A stretch of 64,000 nucleotides of DNA from Hysterangium stoloniferum (Eukaryota > Basidiomycota > Agaricomycetes > Hysterangiales > Hysterangiaceae): assembly GCA_015178975.1 (NCBI GenBank), contig WHVD01000099.1, forward strand, positions 248,001-312,000. Reading direction: 5' to 3'. A program made the translations under genes and the position numbers. Below, in pieces: positions 35,454 to 45,792 of this stretch (position 1 is the first letter of the stretch; every line of letters begins with the position of its first letter). The notes below the pieces were generated by a model. The model was given only the letters and a program-made list of their open reading frames with translations, was not told where the DNA came from and made no database searches.

Positions 35454-37710
35454 TCAGTTAGTGGGGTCGATTCCTCCAGAGTGGTCTTCATCATGCCAGG
35501 GATCCGACTCGTCTTGCTCGGCGATCATGACTCTGGGCTTTTGGAACTGATAATGCTCTCGATGTGTTTGAACCCAAGCATTAATCAGAGCCTCTTGTAA
35601 ATTGTTCGCATAAGTCTGCAGGCTCATGATGTTGTCGATAGGTTGTCCCTGTAGAAGGTAAAGCCATTCCGTGGGCAGCGTCAGGATAAGTTTGTGTGTT
35701 TCGTCCTTTCGGTTTTGGTGGAAACCATACAAGAATCGATAGAGCTTGACCCTCCACTGAATGTAATGAATGGGTTTCTCACGATTGTGACCGGCTTGTC
35801 GAAATTTCATAGCTTCCCATTCTAGAGCTAAGGATTCGTGCCAACGAGTTCCAAGTAATCCTTCTACGATGCCCCAAAGAAACGATCCGTGAGATCGACT
35901 AAATTCAGTGCGATGTTCATGGTCTAGGGTGCTCCACCAGATCTTGGCATCACCCGTGAGTCGTCTTGGCAGAGCGACTCCCAACAATGTGCTCATGGAG
36001 TCTGAGATCTCCGAGAGACTCATAATATCCATGAAAGAGTCCAACGCCTTGGATTGAGTCCCATCGTATTCGGGAAGGTCTGACCACTTTATCTTGATGT
36101 CGTTGGTGTTAAGAGCGATCCTTTTATCCTTAGGTAAGTCATCGATAGGCACGCTGGCTCAAGGCTGCATCGGAGTTTGAAAGGGAGAGTTAGGTACTCT
36201 ACCATGATGCCCCCCACGTCCCGAGTTCCCTCCATAGCTTGAGGCACTAGAACTCCTGGATGAATTGCTAGGGGATCCTCCCGATGGCAGAAAGGGGTTG
36301 GAGGAGATCGGCAGGGAATGGCGAGGATCGACTGGATTCAGCGATCCTCGACCAACAACCTGACCAGCTATACCCTCGGTGAATGCAGTAGAGAAAGATG
36401 GTCGACCCCTGTTGGCGACTGATCGATTCCTAGTCGTAGCTTGCTCATCACCAATGTTAGAACTATCCGGAATTCGTTCGAACGCGACACGAGAGCGGTG
36501 GATTTCCTGATGGGGGGCAGGGCTAGGTCCTGTCGTGATTCCTCTCTCGATTTCGACCATATTCAAAGGTCGACGAGGTTGAGGTTGATAGAGGGGGATG
36601 CATACTTCCATTCCTTTTTCCTGGAGACATTCTGCAACTTGCATCCTCATGTCCGACAGGAAGTCTTGCAAAATAATGGGACGATTGAGCGAATGAAGGA
36701 AACGAGTGTCGGGAGACCCATTCAGGTTACGAACAAAAGAACTGGTTGTAGAGGTGGGTGAATCGGGTACCTGAATGGAATCACCATAAGGGTAGAGTAC
36801 TTCCAAAACCATCTTATCAAGTCTCCTCTGATTTCACCTTAACCGACCCCTTAAGGTAAAATACGCAAATGAAGAATTCCGCGTGATCCCGTTAAGAGAC
36901 TCCTCCAACATCTGGATGTATATATACTGGTAGTCGACCTTGGGGATGATGTGATCCCCACCAAATAGGACGTGAAGGATTTGCAACGTGTCATCGTGTG
37001 TACGGAGTGCTTCAAGAAACCATGAGAACACTTCCGGTTTAAGAATCGTCTTTCCTCCTTCCAACGACAGAAGTAACCTCGCTCGACCATTCAGGGATCG
37101 AGCGAGTCAGATCCTCAAGGGTTCCAGGTTGGGTGAATAGGTCCTGTGCTGCTAAAATGGCCTGATAATGACCTAACCAGACTGCTACAGTCACCGGTAA
37201 AATAGGATAATCTGTCTTGTATTCCTCCATGAAAGGAGTAACCTGATCCGCTGGGATTTGACCGCTGTAGTACGCATCCCATTGTAAGTCGATGGGCTGA
37301 GCATAAACCATATGACCCCCGACTAATTGCTTAAGGATGACCTGCCTAGGTGGAAACGAGAGAACGGGTTCAGGAGCACGGGTAGTGTCTCCAGGGATGT
37401 TCAACTGCTCAGTTAACGGACGTTCTTCATGTGGACTTGGGGGGGCATCCGTCAATGGTTCAGCTGTTGTTAAACGCAGTTCCGTTCCCCCGGTTAATGG
37501 CCATTCTTCCTGTGGAGTTGGGGGAGCATTTGTTGACGGTCCAGCTGCTGCTCCGAGAGGACTTTCAGGAGGAACCGGTTTTTGGAAAGTCAACGAAGAT
37601 TTCCTCATAGTAACGTTACGGGGTGGTTCCAGACTTGCAGGTCTTTGACGAGGTTTTGAACTACTCGGGGTCATCGAAGAGCTCGGTGTTTGGTTCTTGC
37701 CAGCAGTCAT
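35454..37710 (-). pseudogene. gag: Gypsy-1 copy B gag
   Basis: Starts at the ATG ending at 37710, 76 bp inside the 5' LTR. A Pro/Ser-rich N-terminus is followed by a helical region. A frame change near 37050 and TGA codons at about 36834 and 36159 interrupt it; copy A has CGA at the latter site. The core (36152-35454) carries LTGDAKIWWSTLDHEHRTEF, LALEWEAMKFRQAG and YIQWRVKLYRFLYG, typical of fungal Gypsy Gag. It ends at a TGA (35454-35456) that copy A also has, directly before the zinc knuckle frame. Confidence 0.85.
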
Positions 37711-37770
37711 TTACGTGCTAGAACTAATAGTCGTGAAGTATTGTTTCTCCTCGTAGGGAAAGATCGGTCC

Positions 37771-37784
37771 GGCCCGGATCACCA
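37771..37784 (-). other. possible tRNA primer-binding site of Gypsy-1B
   Basis: The minus strand reads TGGTGATCCGGGCC one base inside the 5' LTR. A leading TGG pairs with a tRNA CCA end. Copy A has TGGGGATCCGGGCC at the same place. The tRNA species is not identified. Confidence 0.5.
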
Positions 37785-38124
37785 CTGTGAAGAGTAGTGG
37801 AAGTTCTAACAGTTCTATATACGAAGAATATTGACCGTTTAGGTACGATACTAAAATGTATTGACTGTCCACGTCTAATACAGACTGAACACATATTGAC
37901 TACTTAGTTCAATACGGTAGAAAGAAATAGCTATCTAGAGTAAGGTAGAGAGCTAGAATGAATAAGCAGAATCGACTGTTAAGTGTGATTCTGGATGACT
38001 GCTCGAGTGTGAAAATAGAGTAACTAGAGAGTCGAGTAATAGAGTAGTGTGGATGTAGTCCACGCGAGTTGAGATAAGGATGGAGTTTCGACTGGTACAG
38101 TTCGAAACTCTGACTGAGTAGATA

Positions 38125-39729
38125 CAGTGGGTCAAAAAACTGCCCCAATGTTGTGCATTGTAGAAAGATTGGTATTGTGTGAAGGAATGACATCAGCAAA
38201 AATTCTGAAAAATTCACATGATATACTAGAACATGTTGGCTATCTACCAACTTATGGAATCATGTGATTCCAATCAAAACTCGTTGCTCAATAAATCAAA
38301 CAAAATAATCACTCATTGGGGCAGTTTTTTGACCCTCTATTATTTTACAATCTAATACTTTGTATGGCCCTCCTTTGCCTTTAAAACTGCCTGTATCCTC
38401 CTAGGCATGCTTTCTATTAGCTTCTGGCATGTCTCTGGTGGTATTTCAGTCCACTCCTTTGCCACCTGTCCCATAATTCATGTACTCCTTTGGGTGGTAT
38501 GTCATATTGTTGGAGTTTGGCCCTGAGGTGTTGCCAGAGGTGTTCAATGGGATTTAGATCAGAGGATTGGGCAGGCCACTTCATGGGAATGATGTTATTT
38601 TCAGAAAACCACTGGTCTGCCTTTTTTGAGGTATGTTTTGGATCATTGTCCTGTTGGAAGTACCACATATCCTCAGCTATCTCCAAGCTTTCAATGCTCT
38701 CCTCCACTCCCTCCTCCAAAATCTCACGATACTGCACTGCATCCATGTTCTCCTGCACCTCTATCAGCTTCCCCACGCCATTCCAGCCTATACACCCCCA
38801 AACCATCAAGTTATTCCCCCCTCCATGTTTGACAGTTGGTGTGGTGGTCCTGTCTGATATTGGTTCCCCTTGTTGCTTCCAAACATATACCTTCCCATCT
38901 GACCCAATCCTATTGATTTTTGTCTCATCAGTCCACAACAACCTCTTCCAGTGCTCCATAGTCCAATTTTCATGGTATTGGGCAAACTTTAAACATTGCT
39001 GATGATGAGACCCCTTGAGCATAGGGACTTTCTTCTTTGTTGCTGACCTAAAGCCAGCTTCCTTCAACACATTCCTAACAGTCTGAGGAGTGACAAAGGT
39101 AGGTATGATGGAATTTATGAATTGGGTGGCTTGGACAGCATTGTCAAGCTTCCCAGAGCTGATTTGACAGATAATTGACTGTTTATCATAAGGAGAAAGC
39201 TTGGAAGAATGGCCACCAGGATGATTTTCCTTATCCTCTCTACCTCCCTACTGATCCTGCCAATAGTACCCTTCCCCAGGCCAGTCCTAGCTTGAATTTG
39301 ACGATGGGAATACCCCTCATTGAGGAGAGAAACAACAGAAGAATGCTTTTCAGCAGCGATGGATTTCATAGTGGTGGTAAGGAGTCAAGGAGATGAATGA
39401 ACAAAGTTCAACATGCCAAATTGATACACATAAGGTCACATGACATGTTGATGATTCATATGACCCACTCCTACCTTATACTGGTGTGTAACATTGAAAA
39501 TCTGAGAAAATAATAGAGGGTCAAAAAACTGCCCCAATGAGTGATTATTTTGTTTGATTTATTGAGCAGTGAGTTTTGATTGGAATCACATGGTTTCTTA
39601 AGTTGGTAGATAGCCAACATGCTCTAGTATATCATGTGAATTTTTCAGAATTTTTGCTGATGTCATTCCTTCACACAATATCAATCTTTCTAAAATGCAC
39701 AAACATTGGGGCAGTTTTTTGACCCACTG
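38125..39729 (-). mobile_element. Tc1-like DNA transposon number 4, in Gypsy-1B LTR
   Basis: 1605 bp flanked by TA (38123-38124 and 39730-39731). Ends are CAGTGGGTCAAAAAACTG and its complement. A 22-bp motif (GGGTCAAA...CCCCAATG) is perfect at 38129-38150 and 39518-39539, and in reverse complement at 38314-38335 and 39704-39725. Each roughly 210-bp terminal repeat is bounded by an inverted pair. Confidence 0.95.
38352..39369 (-). pseudogene. Tc1-like transposase, two frameshifts
   Basis: About 339 codons, full length for the family. The N-terminal HTH is MKSIAAEKHSSVVSLLNEGY with HRQIQARTGLGKGTIGRIS (from 39369). After a shift near 39210, the catalytic part at 39070-38417 has WTDETKINRIGSDGKVYVW, WYFQQDNDPKHTSKKADQW and SSDLNPIEHLWQHL, giving the DDE residues. 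A second shift near 38440 precedes the end MPRR...KAKEGHTKY at 38352. Only two indels separate it from an open frame. Confidence 0.9.
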
Positions 39730-40681
39730 TAGCTAAAACCCATCTGTGACGGTCGAGACGATACACCAATCACAACTTACAGGACACTAACAGGTGTCTG
39801 GGTAAGTTGTGGTTGCAGTGTAAAAAGTGTCTGAGTTCTAAACTACGGGCGCTAGAATATATAAGTCTAGCGTGTGTGCACCCACAAGAGTCGATGTACT
39901 GCATACATAGGTCGTCGAACCAGTTATAGATATAATAAAAGAGAGGGAACAGAAGTAATAAAAGAAATATAGTAAGAGCTCGTCCGACTATATTTCTTGA
40001 GTGTAGTTCGCCATACCTCTCACAACAGGGAATCCTAATTGGTGCCAGAAGCTCAACAAGAGGTGGCAATAAACTGCTAGCTGCAGTGACACACAGATGT
40101 GGTGTACAGTAAATGGGTTGATAAAATGAGTTATATTTCATGGCTAGAGCAGAGCTCCTTATATACACTGAGATCTGAGACATTTAGAGATATATTGAAC
40201 TTTATTTCTATCCTATTTTGGCTATTTTACTTGGAATGTTTTAAACATTTCCACCATTCTCTATTGTAGCATATATGATGACTTAATATATGACATAATA
40301 TTCCCGCACTTCGTGAGTCACTGCACATTTTGTGATAGTCACATGTTGTGACAATGGTCACGTGTTGTGACAATGGTCACATGTTGTGACAATGGTCACT
40401 CCTTTGTGATGACTGTCACGAATGTTACCTATCGTGACAAATATTCCCACACATCGCGCTAGATGGCTGGTCTGAAGATATATTAGTTAAAAAAGAATAA
40501 AAGGTAGAAATTTTGTAGCTCCCTCAATTTATAAGATAAAAATACAAAATAAATTGCATAAATTCAATATAAATCAAGAGAATATTGTAAAATTTTATAA
40601 TCGCGATATAAGTACATTTAAAAGCCTTTGTTAAGAATTTCATTTTGGGGAAATTGTGAAAAATAAAAAAAACCTTAGAAA

Positions 40682-40765
40682 TACATGACAGGGCCGCAGC
40701 ATCTAGTTTGCAAGAAGGGCCTGATATGTCAGGCAAAGATAGTCCTCAGGATGACATTGGACATA
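40682..40765 (+). pseudogene. pol: Gypsy-F pol continuation between LTR E and Tc1-3
   Basis: Reads AAASSLQEGPDMSGKDSPQD in the frame interrupted at 16198, using the GGGCC duplication. It is cut at TA (40764-40765) by the fold-back element and continues at 42343. This fixes the plus-strand Gypsy-F copy as the outermost element of the nest. Confidence 0.75.
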
Positions 40766-41009
40766 CAGTAGGCAACAAAACCATTTAGATGTTTCTTTGT
40801 TTTGAAAAGACCCTTTAGCATTAGCCCAAAATAAATTCTAAAAATTCTGAATTAATTATGATAGATGCTCTAATATCACAAAATGTTGATTACATAACCA
40901 TAATGTCATATGTCCATTTATGGCAATGTAATAATAGGTTTAATGAAGCTTGTACATCTGAACGGTTTTGTTGCCTGTATTTTATAAACCCTATATACTA
41001 AACTAGTAC

Positions 41010-41647
41010 TTGGTATACCCTCCCTTGGCCTTAATTACAGCTTCAACTCTTCTAGACTTACTTTTTACCAAGTTCTGACACACCTCTTTTGGTATCTTCT
41101 CCCATTCCACTTGACAGTGCTTCCAAAGCTCCTCCACTCCACTAGTAGTGTGTTGTAGTCAGTTAGCCTCCTTTTCAAGGGTTTAGATCTGGAGACTGTG
41201 CTGGTCATTGGATAACAGTATAGCCATGGTCATCAAACCACTTTTGAGCAGTTTTCTGGTATGCTTTGGCCTATTATCCTGCTGGAAGATGGTATCAGAT
41301 GGAGTTTCTTTGTAAATCTCAAGGGATTGCTGAAGTTCATCCTCCAAGATGGAGCAGTAAAGCTGTGGATCCATCTTCCCTTCAATCCTAATGGCATATC
41401 CAATGCCTTCCCAATGCATGCAACCACACATCATCACACTACCACCACTAAACCTCAATGATCCCTCCACCTGCCTATCAGTCAACCCCTCTCCCACCTT
41501 TTTCCACAACCACTTCCTTCCATCTGACCCAAGACAATTGATTTTGGTCTCATCAGAGAATACAACACTCTTCCAGACCTTCAGAGTGTACTCCTGATGT
41601 CTCTCTGCCCACTGTAGCCTCTCCCTCCTGTGAGGTGGAGGGAACAT
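41010..41647 (-). pseudogene. Tc1-like transposase C-terminal part, left arm
   Basis: Readable from RERLQWAERHQEYTLKVWKS through FSDETKINCLGSDGRKWLW (first catalytic D) and FQQDNRPKHTRK (second D) to 41183. The remaining C-terminus to the GGYTKY-like end near 41010 is in another frame. The spacer portion (about 41474-41633) is unique to this arm. Confidence 0.8.
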
Positions 41648-42103
41648 TGAAGTTTGATGGTGGTAGTGTGATGATGTGGGGTTGCATACATTGGGAAGGC
41701 ATTGGATATGTCACTAGTATTGAAGGGAAGATAGATTCACAGCTTTACTGCTCCATCTTGGAGGATAAACTTCAGCAATCCCTTGAGTTTTACAAAGAAA
41801 CTCCATCTGATACCATCTTCCAGCAGGATAATGGGCCAAAGCATACCAGAAAACTGCTCAAAAGTGGTTTGATGACCATGGCTATACTGTTATCCAATGA
41901 CCAGCACAGTCTCCAGATCTAAACCCTTGAAAAGGAGGCTAACTGAGTATAACACACTACCTAGTGGAGTGGAAAAGCTTTGGGAACACTGTCAAGTGGA
42001 ATGGGAGAAGATACCAAAAGAAGTATATCAGAACTTGATAAAAAGTATGCCTAGAAGAGTTGAAGCTGTAATTAAGGCCAAGGGAGGGTATACCAAGTAC
42101 TAG
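41635..42103 (+). pseudogene. Tc1-like transposase C-terminal part, right arm
   Basis: Inverted, diverged copy of the left arm. It reads GTLKFDGGSVMMWGCIHWEG, then FQQDNGPKHTRKLLKS, then after a shift MPRRVEAVIKAKGGYTKY to 42103. It lacks everything upstream of the GGGS..MWG motif. Confidence 0.8.
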
Positions 42104-42342
42104 TTTAGTATATAGGGTTTATAAAATACAGGCAACAAAACTGTTCGGATGTACAAGCTTCATTAAACCTATTATTACATTGCCATAAATGGACATATGA
42201 CATCATGGTTATGTAATCAACATTTTGTGATATTAGAGCATCTATCATAATTTATTTAGAATTCTTAGAATTTATTTTGGGCTAATGCTAAAGGGTCTTT
42301 CCAAAACAAAGAAACATCTGAATGGTGTTGTTGCCTACTGTA

Positions 42343-42600
42343 CCTCTAGCATAATCCTTCAAGTGAGCTCTTATGAAGATGAACGAACAGAGTAGGAATA
42401 GGCTCCAATTCAAAAAAGACTACTCTAACTAGTGGAGGGTTCACCTATTTATGCTGGCAATCGTAAGCTATGTCCCCTGACAACACCTAATAAGTCTGGA
42501 ACCCTTTAATGATTGAAAACTTCCAGTGTCTTCTCTTTACTCCTTACCATCTAAGACTAGGGTGATTACCCACCCAATTCAATGTCTGCCACTATGTCTG
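42343..42600 (+). pseudogene. pol: Gypsy-F pol remnant after Tc1-3
   Basis: Continues from 40765 when the fold-back element and one TA are removed (IGHTSSIILQVSSYEDERTE). Bases 42370-42460 match the minus-strand fragment at 13280-13380, supporting a Gypsy-F origin. Stops are frequent and the right limit is uncertain. Confidence 0.5.
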
Positions 42601-43544
42601 CTCCTGTTACAGGTGGATAGAAATGACAGGAAGGTCATGTGATATCACGAGGGCCATGAAAAGTGCTGTGCAGAGTGTCACAACTGCCATGAACACCCCA
42701 AAATGCTCAAATACACATTTAACTAGTATAAAATAAATGTAGCTTTGTATATATTCTTCATAATATATCATATGTCTACTGGGGTTCTGCTAATTTACTT
42801 TAAGACTGGGTTTTAATGTTTTAAATTTGTGAATTAGCCACTTTTTTAAGAGTATATATCATTTAAAATGGTATTTTGAGTATTAACATTCAAAATATAG
42901 CTATGTTTTAGTTTGAAGCCAAAATTTATATTTGTGGCAATTGTCCACTTTTTGCAGCACCCCTCACAGCAGTGCATGGCACCTACTTACAGTGAGATTC
43001 AATGTCAGAGTTTGAAACTTTTTTGAGCCTCAACAGTCAATATCTGCAATTCCTGACCCAAAGCACACTATATCTTTTGGTGGCACTCTGATCAGCTTTT
43101 CTACTCATCCGCTGTTATTGAGCATTGTTTCTTTCCAGTTATTCTACACTTCTGTAAGAGTTTGGGAATCTCTTATTTTGGAAAGGTACTATCCTTCCTC
43201 TTAGATAGCTGTCTCTTTTTCTTATTTTTTATAGCTTGCTCTTAGATTAGGTTGGGAGTGCCTGGCTGATAGATTAAGACAGTGAGAAGTACACCTGCAA
43301 GGTTTTAGTTTACTGTAGCCTTGTACCTCTTTCACTTATACAATGTGAGTGGCTTAAACTCTAAATTCTAAGGTGTAGGTTTAGTGTTTATCTACTTTGG
43401 TCACTCAACAGATTATATTATACCAGCCAGGGATATATATATACAAGCTCTAAATTCTTGTACTGTCTTCTGGTGAACTCTCTACTGGTAAAGTCTTATA
43501 TTAGTCAAGAAGTACCATCTGTGGACATTTTGAATCCCTGTCAT
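42601..43544. other. unrecognised AT-rich non-coding stretch
   Basis: No ORF above about 60 codons and no LTR ends or terminal repeats seen. It is probably decayed element sequence between the Gypsy-F relic and a truncated LTR E. Confidence 0.5.
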
Positions 43545-44404
43545 ATTTTTATCATTTATTTTGGGAGAACTATCGAATTTCTACTGTTTATTCTTTTTTA
43601 ACTAATCACCTTCAAAGTTGGCCATCTGGCACTTATTGCACAATGCGCATGAATATTGTCACAAATGTGACACAGCTGTCACAAACAGCTGAATAACAAT
43701 AATGTCACACATATAAAAACACTGTGACATGCATGGGAAAATTAAGTAATCAGTGCGTGTGCACAAAAATCATCAACTTCATGACATATGAGAATATTAC
43801 ATCAGCATATATGCTACAATGGAAAGTAGTAGAAACTCCTGGAATATTCCAGCAGATTCCAGGTAAAATAGCTAAAAATAGGTAAAACAAGTAGCTAGAA
43901 TATTCTCCCATGTCTTAGATTTTACTGTATATAAGGAGCTCTGCTCCACCACTGAAATATAACTTATTTTAACCCATTTACTACACCACATCTGTGTGTC
44001 ACTGCAGCAAGCAGCTTAGTCAGGATTCCTGCCACCTCTAGTTGAGCTTCTGGTACAATCCTACCCCCTTGCCACCTCTAGTTGAGCTTCTGGCACTAAC
44101 ACAGGATCCATTGTCACCTCTAGTTGAGCTTCTGACATAATAATCCTACCCCCTTGTCACCTCTAGTTGAGCTTCTGACAAACAACTTGTTCCCTTTTTG
44201 CCACCTCTTAGTTGAGTAGCTGGCTATCCTTTATTACTAATCCACCTCTAGTTGAGTTGTTGGTTATCAGTTAAAGTAATAAGTATTTTAGGTTATATTG
44301 AGATTAGAAATACATATATTCTAATTTCTAACCGGTTTTTGGCATAAATAAATACTGAGAATATTCTTGCAGAATCCTTAAGACTACATTAAGATCTTGA
44401 TAAG
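43545..44404. repeat. truncated LTR E (reverse of the 61457-62492 copy)
   Basis: It is inverted relative to the copy at 16199-40681. Several GCCACCTCTAGTTGAGCTTCTG units lie at 44028-44260. GTCAC/GTGAC palindromes lie around 43660-43735. Both ends are truncated. From about 43800 rightward it is nearly identical to the right arm; the outer 250 bp diverge clearly. Confidence 0.8.
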
Positions 44405-45457
44405 TCCCCTTAGCTCCGATATTTTAAGCCTTTTGGTGTTAAAATTCGCTAACCACTTAAAATTGGGATAGTGCAGGATAGTGTAGGATCATTCCTCGGA
44501 CACTGCCGTGAACGCACTCAAACGCCCACTCTAACCCCTTCGTTGTGTCCTAAACACCATTGGGTCATGCTCGTTTTTCACCAAACAAAAAAAAATTGAA
44601 TGAATGAATAGATTTATTTAAGATGGCACAATCATTCTCTTGAATTTCTTTTAGATCATTTTGACAAAATCGGCACTGTAATTTTTTTAAGCATAGAAAG
44701 TAAAAAATAGTCATCAGATAGATCATCTGCCTAAACTACTTTGCGACAGTTTCCCAATCTCATTCCGAGTCGAATGCAAAGCCTAGAAATGTAAATATTT
44801 AATCCTCAGCAGCCATTTCTCTTGTAGAATTAAATTCATACACAGGCCACTGTTCTTAGATGGTTCTTAAATTTATTCAAATCTTACAATGGATGAGACT
44901 CATATAGTTGACTACATCACCAGTTTCACTGGAAATAATTTTGAATTTAATTCATCTTTCATGTAGCATTTATCATACATATAGTCGTACGAAATGGGGC
45001 AGCTTATATTCTTCGACACGCACTTAAGGCAATAGACCATTCGATGAAACTTATTTGGTATGTTGGGCCTATATTGCACTTCAAATATTATAGAAAATGG
45101 ATAGTTGGCTTTTTAATAGTAAAGAAAAGGTTTAGCAGCCATCTTTGTACTATAAAATTGCCTGGTTTGTTGATGGGAGCCCTTAAAATTCATTAAAATT
45201 CATTAAAATTTGCCTTAAAATTAAGCTCGGTTAACTTATGTAATTAGGCCTTGTAGGTCACTTAATTGCGACTTATGTTTAAAATCCAACCTAAAAAATT
45301 ATGTGTAGCTTATATTGACTGTTATTCATTCTCTTCACATACAACAGAACTTTTTCAGTGGGTTTTATTGCATTCAGGGCTGCTGGGTGACGGGTCTTGC
45401 AATTATATTATGGGTGAAAGTGACTATCATGTGGTTTGTTATGAAACCAACACACTT
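44405..45457. other. unrecognised 1053-bp segment flanking Copia
   Basis: AT-rich with no convincing gene. It is the target DNA next to the Copia insertion and recurs with equal length at 60404-61456. A CACTT target duplication abuts the LTR at 45453-45457. Confidence 0.6.
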
Positions 45458-45792
45458 TGTAAGAAATACGCTCAGTCGACACAGATAGTGATTCGACTGA
45501 TATTTACTACCTGTAAGAAATACGCTATGTTACATTAAGATAAGAGTCTGAAAACGAAATATAGTTGTGGTAACGTACCTCAGTCGACACAGATAGTGAT
45601 TCGACTGAGGTTTGGGTATTGAAAACATTCGAGGCTAAATAGTAAAATATCTAAATTATATAAATGATGGTAGTAAGTTGTGGTATATTAGACAGGAGAT
45701 AATGTGGCTTGGTATAACCATATACGGGGTGGTATATCCGAGTACGGTGTGAGGTAGCCGTTGGTCAGAGTGCCAGAGCGTAATATTCAACA
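45458..45792 (-). repeat. 3' LTR of Copia-1
   Basis: Plus-strand ends TGTAAGAAATACGC and AATATTCAACA. It contains two copies of an imperfect hairpin with CAGTCGA and TCGACTGA arms. The purine-rich tract CCAGGGGGAG precedes the LTR start on the minus strand, and the polyprotein stop lies in the first bases of the LTR. Confidence 0.96.

Larger units (their letters stand above)
26896..40024 (-). mobile_element. Gypsy-1 copy B, full-length chromovirus with third ORF
   Basis: Flanked by a perfect duplication ACAGG (26891-26895 and 40025-40029) within LTR E. Reading right to left: 5' LTR (37786-40024, opened by a Tc1-like element), possible tRNA primer site, gag, pol with chromodomain, 827-codon ORF3, 3' LTR (26896-27527). 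Without the Tc1-like element it is about 11.5 kb, large for a fungal Gypsy element. Gag and pol are in one frame apart from indels. Nonsense codons are mostly TGA. Confidence 0.95.
37786..40024 (-). repeat. 5' LTR of Gypsy-1 copy B, split by a Tc1-like element
   Basis: LTR sequence lies at 37786-38124 and 39732-40024. The two parts join at GAGTAGATA/GCTAAAACC, as in the undisturbed 3' LTR. ACAGG follows. Confidence 0.94.
16199..40681. mobile_element. solo LTR E, opened by nested Gypsy-2 and Gypsy-1B
   Basis: The LTR has ends TGTAATGTATTAGCC (16199) and ATACATGACA (40681), flanked by GGGCC (16194-16198 and 40682-40686) inside the Gypsy-F pol frame. Without its insertions it is about 1432 bp (16199-16884, 26802-26895, 40030-40681). 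It contains tandem CAACAAGAGGTGAC units and, near 40316-40440, a cluster of GTGACAATGGTCAC palindromes. No internal retrotransposon region belongs to it. Other E pieces are at 43545, 53672, 55429 and 61457. Orientation cannot be fixed. Confidence 0.88.
40766..42340. mobile_element. fold-back Tc1 derivative (number 3)
   Basis: 1575 bp between TA duplications (40764-40765 and 42341-42342), with ends CAGTAGGCAACAAAACC and its complement. Unlike a normal Tc1 it is a head-to-head inverted duplication. About 40766-41473 is complementary to about 41634-42340, with a 160-bp spacer. Each arm carries the C-terminal part of the transposase: the minus frame at about 41010-41647 and the plus frame at 41635-42103. 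The N-terminal HTH half is missing, so it cannot make a whole transposase. Confidence 0.92.

Noticed and set aside
44028..44260. CRISPR-like array of AGAGGTGxC repeats
   Set aside because: Repeat units are short and variable, spacers are uneven, the block is part of a eukaryotic LTR copied elsewhere, and there are no cas genes.
45266..45538. 90-residue plus-strand ORF at the Copia edge
   Set aside because: It straddles target DNA and the Copia LTR boundary, so it arose only by the insertion. The identical copy at 60323-60595 is part of the duplicated arm.
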